From positions 124,001 to 188,000 of the forward strand of contig NZ_QKUF01000011.1 of NCBI RefSeq assembly GCF_003253565.1: DNA of 64,000 nucleotides, in the 5' to 3' direction. Both the position numbers and the translations under genes were made by a program. This document shows positions 17,491 through 25,720 of the stretch, piece after piece. The notes below the pieces were generated by a model that saw nothing but the letters and a program-made list of their open reading frames with translations, was not told the DNA's origin and searched no databases. Position 1 is the stretch's first letter, and each line of letters opens with the position of its first letter. Source of the DNA: Thermosporothrix hazakensis. GTDB taxonomy: Bacteria; Chloroflexota; Ktedonobacteria; Ktedonobacterales; Ktedonobacteraceae.

Positions 17491-17685
17491 TCATGCCGGG
17501 GATGAATGGGTCTTCCTTTCGGGCTGGTTGGGATGAGGGGTATACGTTGGGTCATCCCAAGCCAGATAGACATCCAGTGCCCGCCTGATGATCTCTGCTT
17601 CTGGCAAATTTTCCTCCTGGCTTCGTTTCTCTAACTGTCTTTTTTGTCGTACAGTGATATACACGTTGATTCGTTCTTTGCGCAT
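17491..17685 (-). CDS. Ribbon-helix-helix (CopG-like) small protein inside the IS
   Basis: A 64-aa protein. MRKERINVYITVRQKRQLEK gives the beta strand and first helix, and ENLPEAEIIRRALDVYLAW the second helix of a ribbon-helix-helix DNA-binding fold. GAGGAG lies 7-8 bases upstream of the ATG at 17685, which decides the start over a longer frame. It is divergent from tnpB, lies inside the element's left end, and its promoter region is shared, so it may regulate tnpB (inference). Confidence 0.7.
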   Translation of the reverse strand: MRKERINVYITVRQKRQLEKRSQEENLPEAEIIRRALDVYLAWDDPTYTPHPNQPERKTHSSPA

Positions 17686-17700
17686 GTGCCAACTCCTCTC

Positions 17701-17730
17701 TTGACGTACAGACCTATCAGGCTGTATAAT
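17701..17730 (+). promoter_or_regulatory. tnpB promoter
   Basis: TTGACG (17701-17706), an 18-base spacer, and a perfect TATAAT (17725-17730). Confidence 0.75.
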
Positions 17731-17762
17731 AGTACCATATGAAAGAGGAGAGGGCAAGCAGC

Positions 17763-18974
17763 ATGTTGGTCTACGAGTACAAGCTCTCTGGGAGCAGGCA
17801 GCAATACGCGGCGATCGATGAAGCCATCCGGATTGTCCAGTTCATCCGCAACAAGTCGTTGCGCTTGTGGATGGAGCAGCGTGGCACCTCCAAAAACGAC
17901 GTGCAGACCAACTGCGCCGTGCTTGCCAAAGCGTACCCTTTCGCCTCTCGACTCAACTCCCAGGCCCGTCAAGCCGGAGCTGATCGTGCATGGTTCGCGA
18001 TCTCCCGCTTCTATGAGAATTGCAAGAACAACAAGCCTGGCAAGAAGGGCTATCCCAAGTTCCAACGAAACAACCGGAGCGTGGAATACAAGGGCACCGG
18101 CTGGAAGCTTGATCCTGATGGTCGGCATATTCTCTTCACCGATGGCTGTGGCATTGGTCGTCTCAAATTGATTGGCAACCCCAATCAGCGTATCCAAGAA
18201 TTCCCGATCAAGCAAATCAAGCGGGTTCGCATTGTCAAACGGGCAGATGGGTACTATACACAATTTTGCGTCCAGACCGAGCGCAAAGTCGAGCATGTCT
18301 CGTCGGGCAAACAGCTTGGGATTGATGTTGGGCTCAAATCCTATCTCACCGATTCGGAAGGCAACACCGTCGAGAACCCCAGGCACTCCCGCAAAGCGGA
18401 AAAGAAGCTCAAACGTCTCCAACGTCGTCTCTGCCGCAAGCAGAAGCAATCGGCCAATCGAAAAAAGGCGCGAAAAGCACTTGCCAAACAGCATCTGAAA
18501 GTCCAACGGCAGCGTGAGGATTTTGCTAGAAAGGTGGCAAACACGTATGTCTCGTCTTGCGACCTGATTGCCTATGAAGACCTTCAGATCAGGAATATGG
18601 TGAAGAACCGCAAACTTGCCAAATCGATCCATGATGCCGGATGGGGGCTCTTCCTTCAATGGGTCAAGCGCTATGCCTTGTTGCATGGTATTCCGGTGAT
18701 TGCCGTTGCGCCCCATTTCACCAGCCAGAAATGTTCTGATTGTGGCACGATTGTCAAGAAATCGCTTAGCGTTCGCACCCATGTTTGTACGGGGTGTGGG
18801 ATCATCCTGGACCGCGATCACAATGCAGCGTTGAATATCCTGCATGAAGCGCTCCAATCCGTTTCAAACGGTACCGTAGGGCATACGGGAACCTGTCCCA
18901 CGGGACAAAACGCTTCTGGAGACCTGGCCTCTCCTGCGTCTTCCAAACGGAGACGTGGCACGTCGGGTCGTTGA
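17763..18974 (+). CDS. tnpB: TnpB RNA-guided nuclease of IS200/IS605 family
   Basis: About 403 aa. The RuvC catalytic residues are all present: Asp188 (GIDVGLKS), Glu272 (IAYEDLQI) and Asp352 (DRDHNAALNIL). The zinc finger has Cys324, Cys327, Cys342 and Cys345 (CSDC, CTGC). The N-terminal region carries the usual WED-like start (MLVYEYKLSG) and HTH. I chose the ATG at 17763; an upstream ATG at 17739 would be almost leaderless given the TATAAT at 17725. In this family TnpB cuts DNA guided by an RNA from the element's right end, aiding retention of the element. It looks intact. Confidence 0.93.
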   Translation: MLVYEYKLSGSRQQYAAIDEAIRIVQFIRNKSLRLWMEQRGTSKNDVQTNCAVLAKAYPFASRLNSQARQAGADRAWFAISRFYENCKNNKPGKKGYPKFQRNNRSVEYKGTGWKLDPDGRHILFTDGCGIGRLKLIGNPNQRIQEFPIKQIKRVRIVKRADGYYTQFCVQTERKVEHVSSGKQLGIDVGLKSYLTDSEGNTVENPRHSRKAEKKLKRLQRRLCRKQKQSANRKKARKALAKQHLKVQRQREDFARKVANTYVSSCDLIAYEDLQIRNMVKNRKLAKSIHDAGWGLFLQWVKRYALLHGIPVIAVAPHFTSQKCSDCGTIVKKSLSVRTHVCTGCGIILDRDHNAALNILHEALQSVSNGTVGHTGTCPTGQNASGDLASPASSKRRRGTSGR

Positions 18975-19008
18975 AAGAAGAACCCCCGTCATTTATGGCG
19001 GGGAGTGT
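18880..19008 (+). ncRNA. Predicted omega RNA scaffold at the right end
   Basis: In this family the guide RNA overlaps the 3' end of tnpB and the right end of the element. Here the right-end hairpin (18985-19004) fits. The guide would start at 19009 (CAGATATTCAAGTGAT), that is, the LRR gene itself. The 5' limit is a guess. Confidence 0.5.
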
Positions 19009-19881
19009 CAGATATTCAAGTGATGGTATAGAAAAAAGAGAAGAGGGAAGTTCCTGCAACTGGTTATGATCAAGATAGATAGTATGCAGTTCAGCGCATT
19101 GGCCGATCTCAGAGGGCAGTGAGGTCAGTTGGTTAGCCGTAAGAGCGAGCTCCCTGAGATGAGTACACCCGCCGATCTGTGTAGGGAGCTGTTGAAGCTG
19201 GTTGTGCTTGAGTGAGAGCCCTTTCAGGCTGGAACAGTGCCCAATCTCAGGAGGCAAGGCGGTCAACTGGTTGTCACTCAGGTTCAGTGTTTGTAGTTGG
19301 GTGCACTGGCCGATCTGTGAGGGGAGCTGTTGAAGCTGGTTCGAGGAGGCGGAGAGCGTTTTCAGCAGCCGGAGCTCACCGATGCTGGTGGGAAGCGTTT
19401 TCAACTGGTTGTTTTCGATCCAGAGGCGCTGCAACCGCTTCAGTTGCCCGATCTCGTCGGGTAGTGTGGTCAGTTGGTTTGAGGAGAGTTCGAGTATATG
19501 GAGGTGCGGCAGGTGAGCGATCTCGGGAGAAAGAACTGTCAATTGATTGTTATTCAGATTGAGTCGCTGAAGATTTTCTATATACTCGATACCTGAGGGG
19601 AGCTGCTGAAGCTGGTTCCATGAGAGATCAAGTTCATGCAGATTCGCTAATTGCTGAAATGAAGGCGGAATGGTCAGGTAAGTGCTCTGATTGCCTCCGA
19701 GGCGAAGGCTGCGTAGATGAGCAAGCTGGCCGATATCGTTGGGCAGCGTTGAGAGCCCTGTATGTCGGATGTGCAGACCGATAACATACCCATTTTTGTT
19801 ATATTGACACTGGATAATAGCTCCTTTTGGCCTCAAGGCGCGCTGGATCTGCCGGACTATCTCTCGATCTGTGCTACACAT
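19009..19881 (-). pseudogene. 5' part of an LRR gene split by the TnpB element
   Basis: From the ATG at 19881 (MCSTDREIVRQIQ; AGGG upstream) the frame encodes a short helical head and eleven 23-residue leucine-rich repeats of the type LxxLxLxxNQLxxLPxxIGxC, then LEYL at the insertion point. The frame runs on into the IS to 18802, which adds non-LRR residues. The intact protein would have had about 13 repeats, a cytoplasmic protein-binding solenoid. Removal of the IS restores the register exactly. Confidence 0.85.
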
Positions 19882-20085
19882 GAAAACCCTCTTCGTCGTA
19901 TACTTGCTTGTTCTTCTATTCTTTATCCTCAAACAAGATTCGGAAGCAGGGAAGGAAGTGTTACTGTGGCCTCTGAAGCTACTTTACGCTCATAGAGTGC
20001 AGATAGGCAATCTTTTCTGCTTATTCCTCCGGGCAACGAAGAAATGTTTTTTTGTTCTGTGAAAGTAAACAGGTTCATTTTTCTC
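19882..20085. other. Intergenic region upstream of LRR gene and next promoter
   Basis: No supported gene. An AAAGTAAAC half-site at 20062-20070 matches the arms of the operator at 20121-20140. Confidence 0.35.
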
Positions 20086-20140
20086 TTGACAAACAGGAAT
20101 GGCACGCCGTATACTTACGAAAAGTAAACGTGTTTACTTT
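20086..20140 (+). promoter_or_regulatory. Strong promoter with a perfect-armed operator
   Basis: TTGACA (20086-20091), 18 bases, TATACT (20110-20115), then AAAGTAAACGTGTTTACTTT (20121-20140) with perfect 9-bp arms around GT, at the expected start site. A further half-site lies at 20062. This is a repressor site; no TetR-like gene is adjacent, so the regulator is elsewhere. Confidence 0.78.
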
Positions 20141-20375
20141 GTTGCCGTTCTTAGAGACAGCGGTTCAGGAACGTGTCCAGGTGAGTTGGCTTTTCGAGCC
20201 TGATGACTGGAGGGAAGGCGACTGAAGCTATGACGGGCAGGCTGCCGCAAAACTGATTGATCGGGATGCCAGTACAGGGCATATCTATCAATAAAGGTCA
20301 TCAGTACCTCAGTTCAAGATTATGTGCTCTCTCCAGTAGAGACATAGTGAAACAATAGAGAGAAAGAAGAATATC
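20141..20375 (+). other. Long structured leader of unknown type
   Basis: About 235 bases between the promoter and the next start codon. Nested pairing is visible: ATGCC/GGCAT (20266-20282) inside ATTGAT/ATCAAT (20256-20292), with a competing ACTGAT/ATCAGT pair, plus GGCT/AGCC and GGCAG/CTGCC hairpins upstream. I could not match it to a riboswitch consensus. Confidence 0.4.
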
Positions 20376-20867
20376 ATGAAAATCTACCCTCCATCCTATC
20401 CGCCGCGCCTGTTCTGGGTGTTTGGTAGTCTGTTTGTCGTTATAATGGCCGAGCTTTGCCTTGTGCTGGCTCACTTGCTTGTCTTCCCTGTTTTACTCGA
20501 AAATATGTTCTTTCCGGTAATTGTCGTGCTGGCTGCTCTGATAGCCTGGGCGCCGATGTGGTGGGCCGGGATGGTACGCTCCGCACATCGGACGATCTGG
20601 GAAGGTCTTCTTTTTGGGGTGCTCATTAGCTTTTTAGCGTATCGTATCCTGTTCCTGATAGTAGTTATCTCTGTGCTGCCGTCTGCGATTGGCAAACATT
20701 TCATAGATGAAATGGTCTTCATGGCGCTTATAATGTGCACTGGGATATTGTGGACAGGCTGGATTACGCTTCCGTTGGGAGGCCTGGCCGGAATACTGCT
20801 CACTCTGCTTCAGAAGTGGCTTATGCGGGAACCTATCTGGCAAAGCAGGGGGAAGGAGAAGAGATAG
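20376..20867 (+). CDS. Four-span integral membrane protein of unknown function
   Basis: A 163-aa, very hydrophobic protein with about four membrane helices (FWVFGSLFVVIMAELCLVLA; FPVIVVLAALIAWAPMWWAG; a segment around YRILFLIVVISVL; LIMCTGILWTGWITLPLGG) and a basic C-terminal tail. I do not recognise the family. It is the first gene behind the operator-bearing promoter and the long leader, so it is probably the regulated product. The ribosome site is weak. Confidence 0.65.
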   Translation: MKIYPPSYPPRLFWVFGSLFVVIMAELCLVLAHLLVFPVLLENMFFPVIVVLAALIAWAPMWWAGMVRSAHRTIWEGLLFGVLISFLAYRILFLIVVISVLPSAIGKHFIDEMVFMALIMCTGILWTGWITLPLGGLAGILLTLLQKWLMREPIWQSRGKEKR

Positions 20868-20969
20868 CGGTTATCTCTTCCAGGTAAGATGGTTTTGTGT
20901 GGCAGGCTTCATAGAGAGAAATGAGTATGTGTCATTGATGCATTTTCAAGGAAACAGGAGAAAATCCGT

Positions 20970-21743
20970 ATGGCAAGACCACATGTTGTCCAGGCACATC
21001 TTGTTGAACGAATGCTTTTTCACTTCCGGGTAAGTCCGGAGGCGCTTGTGAAGCGACTTCCAGTGCCATCGCTCTGGCCTCAAGTTGTGAACGGATCTGC
21101 TATCGTCTCGTTGTGTTTTTTGCGTCTTGATAGTGTGATGCTTTCTCTGCTGCCTGCTCGCTTTGGATTGGCCATGCAGGCCTGTGCATATCGCTGTGGT
21201 GTGATCGATCTGTTGGTAGACAGGCCAGAGCCGGGTGTCTACATATGGCGCCGATATGCGGATAATCCGTTGTGTACGGCGCTAGCTTCGTGGGTCTTTG
21301 CAAGCTCGATGACACCTATTCGTGCTGTGTTGGCGAACGATGGCGAGAACTCCAGGCTGCAGATTCAATATCCGGATGGTCGACCCCTGTTTTGCGCAAC
21401 AATGCAGCCAGCGGATGAGATCCACTCTGACGTTTTTCATTCGCTTGAGGACAGTCAGCGCTTCCTCACGCAGGGCATCACGAGCTATACGCCGAGCCTC
21501 TCTCAAGGGAAGCTTGCTCGGATCGATTTGGAGGGACAATCAACCCGCTATGAAGCTCTGAATGCCTCAGTCGAGTATAGCGAGCTGGACCAATTGTGGC
21601 CTGACGTCGAGCTCACGTTTGATAGCGCTGTGCGAGTGGTCGAGGGACAGTATCGCTGGATATATCAGGGATGCGTGAAGGAGAAAGCATACTATTGTCA
21701 GAAGTATGCAGTGGCATCGAGAAAGACCTTTGTGCCCGTTTAA
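20970..21743 (+). CDS. DUF2071/acetoacetate-decarboxylase-like protein
   Basis: This 257-aa protein resembles the DUF2071 family: an early HFRVSPEALVKRLPVPSLWP, then GSAIVSLCFLRLDSV, GVYIWRRYADNPLC, and a C-terminal lipocalin-like beta region. The family's biochemical role is not known; some members resemble acetoacetate decarboxylase. AGGAG lies about 9 bases before the ATG. It follows the membrane protein by about 100 bases and may belong to the same transcript. An inverted repeat follows at 21780-21821. Confidence 0.65.
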   Translation: MARPHVVQAHLVERMLFHFRVSPEALVKRLPVPSLWPQVVNGSAIVSLCFLRLDSVMLSLLPARFGLAMQACAYRCGVIDLLVDRPEPGVYIWRRYADNPLCTALASWVFASSMTPIRAVLANDGENSRLQIQYPDGRPLFCATMQPADEIHSDVFHSLEDSQRFLTQGITSYTPSLSQGKLARIDLEGQSTRYEALNASVEYSELDQLWPDVELTFDSAVRVVEGQYRWIYQGCVKEKAYYCQKYAVASRKTFVPV

Positions 21744-21779
21744 GCTGTGATTCTGGCGACTCTCTGCAAGATATTGCAA

Positions 21780-21821
21780 TGGCATACATTGAAAACTCTT
21801 GTATGTCTTCGATGTATGCCA
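21780..21821 (+). terminator. Inverted repeat after the DUF2071-like gene
   Basis: Perfect 10-bp arms TGGCATACAT and ATGTATGCCA surround a 22-base loop. No T run follows. Confidence 0.4.
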
Positions 21822-22421
21822 CCTGAAATCGATAGGAGAAAGTACTAAAAGGGGAATGATCTTGACAAAAAAGAGGAAGGTGTACTACAATCGCATACAG
21901 GGCATGTACGCTGAAGATGTGGGAAAGGTATTGATACATTCTCCGCACTCAATTTCTTGCCTTTGTTCAAGCAACGAGCGGGCAACACTTCCATGCCAAC
22001 CTGTATCGGTGCTTTATTCCTGCGTTGCGTTTGCCCTTTCGCTCTTTTTTGTAATGTGGTTGTATCTGATGGAACGGGATCGAATACTTGAAATGGATAT
22101 AAAAGATTCGGAGGTTTTGACTGTTATGCCAGTAGTGTGCCAGGAATACCGACTTCCTCTTCGCAGAAAGAGGGACAAAGATCAGCTTGCTTGTATATCT
22201 ATCTCGTCACGGGAAGTGGTTTCTTTCCCGTTGTGAGGCGTGTTTGAGTGCACCATTTTAGAGATGAGATATGCCAGCATGATGGTGAGGTAGAGAATGC
22301 ACACCAACAGTCAGGACGCTTCGACCGATTTTCCTCGATGTTTTGTCCTGTTGCGATTTTTCCTCTCCATCCCCTCTCTTATTGTAGTGAACTTCATCTT
22401 TTCAAGGAAAGAGATCATGCT
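21822..22421. other. 600-base region without a supported gene
   Basis: A 145-codon open frame on the plus strand crosses it, but its composition (Cys-rich, no fold or family pattern) and the lack of a good start site argue against a gene. It precedes a decayed DinB gene. Confidence 0.4.
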
Positions 22422-22976
22422 ATGACAACAGGACTTGCTGACTTTTTTAATATAATCGTTGGGACAATCTTACCTTGCTCAATTTGTTCGCCGAGCTTTC
22501 AGATGAGCAATTGGACGACATAACGCCTGGAACCTATGGTAGCATATGAAATACCCTGTGGCATATTCTATCCTGTAAAGAAGGATATGTTTGTCATTTT
22601 ACAGGAACAACTCATTGCCTCCTCTGAAGGAAATGGCTGAATTCACGGGTTTTGCTGAATTGCGCCGACGCGCCGAACGCTCGGGAAGCGAGCTGATCGC
22701 CATTGCTGAACAACGGGACTTCAGCGATTCTGGCTGGATGGTGGAGCCTATGAGTCACCTGCTATCATCGTCCTGATTCAAGCTATCAATCACGGCGTTG
22801 ATCACCGCTCACAGATTGCCACGATCTTGAGCTTGCAGGGTATCGAGCCTCCCGATCTTGCTGGATGGGGCTATAACGATGCCATGCTTGCTGAGCGTGA
22901 TAAGAAGCGCCAGGCGTATAAACAGCACAAGCAGGTAGCTATGTGGACAGGGAGAGCAATGCCTGTATGCTGCTGA
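22422..22976 (+). pseudogene. Decayed DinB-family gene
   Basis: Three frame segments can be joined: MTTGLADFF at 22422; YNRWDNLTLLNLFAELSDEQ through GTYGSI after a shift at the T7 tract near 22442; then, after a stop and lost segment at about 22540-22600, FAELRRRAERSGSELIAIAE; and, after another shift near 22735, YESPAIIVLIQAINHGVDHR through WGYNDAML. These are the N-terminal, middle and C-terminal parts of DinB/YfiT-like four-helix proteins, including the NHGxxHR metal-site motif. With at least three lesions the gene is dead. Confidence 0.8.
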
Positions 22977-23403
22977 TTGCTTGCTCGGTGTCGCGGAAAT
23001 GGATCGCGTGCAAGCCAAGCTGTCGAGCAGCCTCAACGTTGCACTCCTTGTCGTCAACAAAGATCGCTTCCTCGGCCTGAACTTCCAGACGAAGAAGTGT
23101 TCTTTGATAGATGCGGGCGTCCGGTTTAGAAATGCCTTCCTCCTCATCAAACACCATCAGGTCAACCAGCTCGTTCAGCCGGAACTTGCGGTTGAGCGCC
23201 TCACGGGACCCTCCATTGCAAATGGTTGCCGTTTGGTAGTATGGGCGGAGCTGCCGGACAAAGTGCACAAATGCTTCATTCAGCCGCTCATAGCGCTTGA
23301 AATCGGGAATGACGGGCCCGTGTTGTGCGTCTCGTTCATATTGTGCCTGATCAAATAGAAGAATGACCCCACCAATATCAAGAAGAATCGCTCGAATTGT
23401 CAT
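22939..23403 (-). CDS. HAD-family hydrolase with a shortened cap region
   Basis: A 154-aa protein with HAD motif I (AILLDIGGVIL, nucleophile Asp9), motif III lysine (GISKPDARIY) and motif IV (EAIFVDDKECNVEAA). Usual subfamily IA members are about 200 aa. The cap between motif I and LRPYYQTATICNGG is only about 40 residues, as if about 50 were lost, and motif II reads CNGG rather than the common SNx. It may be a cap-reduced or decaying enzyme. Its 3' end overlaps the DinB remnant on the other strand. Confidence 0.7.
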   Translation of the reverse strand: MTIRAILLDIGGVILLFDQAQYERDAQHGPVIPDFKRYERLNEAFVHFVRQLRPYYQTATICNGGSREALNRKFRLNELVDLMVFDEEEGISKPDARIYQRTLLRLEVQAEEAIFVDDKECNVEAARQLGLHAIHFRDTEQAISSIQALLSLST

Positions 23404-23458
23404 ACCTGTTTCCTCCTATGCTGAAATAGAATATCCCTTCTGATACTATACCCGAAAA

Positions 23459-23492
23459 AAGGTACAGGCTCGCGGAAAACAAGCCCGTACCT
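23459..23492 (-). terminator. Terminator of the S41 peptidase gene
   Basis: AAGGTAC-A-GGCT pairs with AGCC-C-GTACCTT. On the minus strand it is followed by a T-rich run. Confidence 0.75.
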
Positions 23493-23503
23493 TCAGATGC
23501 ATT

Positions 23504-24439
23504 CTAGCGATTGAGGGCGGCCTGCGCTTGCTGGTAGGCTACATCAAAGGCTTTTTCGGCCTCAACCGGAATATCGGGTTGTACACCGGTTCCCTCCCAG
23601 TTTGTCCCACTGATCGGGTTCACCGAGCGCAGATCGGGAATGAAGGCCTCAAAATGCTCCGTGATGGGATAGCGGTGTCCCATGTGCGCGCCACCACCTG
23701 TTCTTTCACCAATCACGCAGGCGCGTTTTAGCTGCTGAAGCGTATAGGCGAAATCTTCTCCGCCAGAAAAGGTACGCTGACTGGTCAACAGGTATACAGG
23801 CTTTGCAAGATAGAGCTGGCCGGGAACATAAGGAAGCGTCCACGCCTGATAGAGCTGATTCGTTCTGCGGTCGAAGCAGCCTGTAAGCTGCGTTGGTGGC
23901 TCATGCAGAATATCAAAGAAATAGCTACAGAGAAACTGCACCATCAGCGATTCTCCGCCAGTGTTGTTCCGCAGGTCGATAATCAATGCGTCGGTGTATG
24001 TCAGGAAAGTCATCGCGGCTTGCATGCTTTCACCGGCAATTCGGGGATGGATAAATGCATTGAGCTGAAAATACCCGATATTGCCTTCGAGAATCTCCAC
24101 TTTTTGAAGACCATAATTACTGGTACGTCTCCGCCGCAACGCTTCAATCATCTCTTCTGTGTAATGGTCGTCTTCGTCCACTTGCGGCGAAACGCCCGCG
24201 GGATTGTAGAAGAGGCGCAGGTGCTTGTCGTGTGCGACGGTGTAGAGGTGCTCGGTAATAAGCGCCGCCAGGTGTTTGCCATCAGAGATCCCATCATAGC
24301 TCCCTGCTTCAAGATGGTGCCGCAGGACATGAGCGATCTCCTGTGCGACGTCGGGAAAAACATACCTCTCATCGAGCTGTTGGAGCAGCTTTGCGATCAA
24401 GGTTGAAGGTGTCAGGCTCTGTGATGTTGTTTCGTACAT
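23504..24439 (-). CDS. S41-family peptidase (IRBP/tail-specific protease-like)
   Basis: About 311 aa. The N-terminal helical part (TPSTLIAKLLQQLDERYVFPDVA) is the IRBP-type cap, and the core carries IGYFQLNAF, ALIIDLRNNTGGES and the active-site serine loop TSQRTFSGGEDFAYTLQQLKR-like, then GERTGGGAH. These match S41 peptidases of the retinoid-binding-protein-like branch. There is no signal peptide with the chosen ATG at 24439, which has AAGGAG about 10 bases upstream; the longer open frame to 24583 overlaps the divergent regulator. The substrate is unknown. Confidence 0.85.
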   Translation of the reverse strand: MYETTSQSLTPSTLIAKLLQQLDERYVFPDVAQEIAHVLRHHLEAGSYDGISDGKHLAALITEHLYTVAHDKHLRLFYNPAGVSPQVDEDDHYTEEMIEALRRRRTSNYGLQKVEILEGNIGYFQLNAFIHPRIAGESMQAAMTFLTYTDALIIDLRNNTGGESLMVQFLCSYFFDILHEPPTQLTGCFDRRTNQLYQAWTLPYVPGQLYLAKPVYLLTSQRTFSGGEDFAYTLQQLKRACVIGERTGGGAHMGHRYPITEHFEAFIPDLRSVNPISGTNWEGTGVQPDIPVEAEKAFDVAYQQAQAALNR

Positions 24440-24550
24440 TCCAAAATACTCCTTTTTAATAATTTGAAACTTGTCTTCTTGTTGAGCATACGCTAGACTG
24501 CGCTGGAAGACAACTTTTTTACTCATTAGCGAATCAGAGGAGAATGTGAG

Positions 24551-25660
24551 ATGGCCCGAATTATGTATCTGGATGCAGGCCATGCTGAAAACCTGGCTTT
24601 TAGCTATAGTCCATTACACGAAGCTGTGCGCAGTCTGCATGTCCTGACGCGGAGTAAAAGCCATCCGCTGCACCTGCCGTGGGTGCTGCGTACGCGCCGG
24701 CTGATGTCGCCTGCACTCAAGGCCGAGGTTGTGGCTTTCTCCTTCCTTTTTGGGAGTCGGATACCCGATATTTTTGAGAATGGCGCGCCTTCTATGCAGG
24801 ACTTCCCCGCTTTTGAGGAGCAATTTCGGGTGATGCAGGCTCTTCCCACGACAAACTATGTGGAGCAGGTTGTCAATAACATCCTCCTGAACGACGAGCA
24901 CTATTCATGTACACATATACTGGAGTCTCTCCCATTGCAACAGCAGATTGTGCAGCAGACAGCCGAGCAGTTTCCGGCCGCTCTCCCTGTGATGAAGGAA
25001 ATGCTTGCCGACCCCGAAAAGGGACACGCTCGTTTTCTCAACTTCTTCGCTGATTACTGGACAACCTGCATCGAGCCCGAATGGCCGCAGCTTGAAGAGC
25101 TGCTTTTGCAGGATATACAGCAACGAGGACAGATGTTGTTTGAACAGGGGCCGCTCAAAGTGCTTGGCTCGCTTGCTCCACAATTGTCGGCCTATCAGCA
25201 TGGGGGGCAGATCACGTTGCAATATCCTGCACCACACGAGATAGAGATGCAGGCGAGCGAGCAACTCGTCCTTGTCCCTTCGGCGTTTGTCTGGCCACGA
25301 CTCTCGTTCATGTATGCGAAAGCGAATGTGCTGCACGCGCTTGTTTACTCGATCCGGCGGTTTCAGGAAGAGGGCAGCATCCCGGTGCCGCCAGAACGCT
25401 TGCTGACACTGCTTCGTGCAGTGGGAGATATGACCCGGCTACAGATTTTGCGCCTCTTGAGCCAGCGACCTCGCTCTACACGCGAGCTGGCAGGCCTGCT
25501 CAATCTTTCGGAAGCCGGGATCTCGAAGCAGGTAAAGCTCTTGCAGAGTGCCGGCCTGGTGACGGCAGAGCGGGCGAGCTATTATGTGCTTTACCGGAGC
25601 GTCCGGAGCCCACTGACGGAGATCGCGCGCGGGCTAGAGGGGATCTTTCTCCCCGAATAA
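24551..25660 (+). CDS. ArsR-type winged-helix regulator with long N-terminal domain
   Basis: A 369-aa protein. Residues about 285-369 form an ArsR winged helix (LRAVGDMTRLQILRLLSQRP, then ELAGLLNLSEAGISKQVKLL). The first about 270 residues form the helical DUF5937-like domain found fused to such regulators in actinobacteria and Chloroflexota. No metal-binding Cys motif is seen, so a non-metal signal is likely. GAGGAG precedes the ATG. It is divergent from the S41 peptidase with 111 bases between starts and probably controls it (inference). Confidence 0.85.
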   Translation: MARIMYLDAGHAENLAFSYSPLHEAVRSLHVLTRSKSHPLHLPWVLRTRRLMSPALKAEVVAFSFLFGSRIPDIFENGAPSMQDFPAFEEQFRVMQALPTTNYVEQVVNNILLNDEHYSCTHILESLPLQQQIVQQTAEQFPAALPVMKEMLADPEKGHARFLNFFADYWTTCIEPEWPQLEELLLQDIQQRGQMLFEQGPLKVLGSLAPQLSAYQHGGQITLQYPAPHEIEMQASEQLVLVPSAFVWPRLSFMYAKANVLHALVYSIRRFQEEGSIPVPPERLLTLLRAVGDMTRLQILRLLSQRPRSTRELAGLLNLSEAGISKQVKLLQSAGLVTAERASYYVLYRSVRSPLTEIARGLEGIFLPE

Positions 25661-25666
25661 GACAAT

Positions 25667-25696
25667 GCGGGCAACAGGTCTGAACCTGCTACCCGC
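25667..25696. terminator. Hairpin between convergent genes
   Basis: GCGGG..CAGGT pairs with ACCTG..CCCGC around a short loop. It serves the regulator and possibly the cellulase. Confidence 0.6.
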
Positions 25697-25720
25697 GCGG
25701 GTCCGGGAGGCGAGCAGAAG

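Larger units (their letters stand above)
17460..19008 (+). mobile_element. IS200/IS605-type element with TnpB and no TnpA, inserted in an LRR gene
   Basis: The ends are set by the LRR reading frame, which is restored exactly when 17460-19008 is removed; there is no target duplication, as in this family. Both ends carry similar subterminal hairpins (CCCCGTGCATTCATGCCGGGG-like at 17480-17500 and CCCCGTCATTTATGGCGGGG at about 18985-19004). It carries tnpB and a small divergent ribbon-helix-helix gene but no Y1 transposase, so its mobility would need a TnpA supplied elsewhere. The ends could shift by one to a few bases. Confidence 0.85.

Noticed and set aside
21799..22236. 145-codon open frame
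   Set aside because: Its composition is not protein-like, it starts inside a hairpin and there is no ribosome site.
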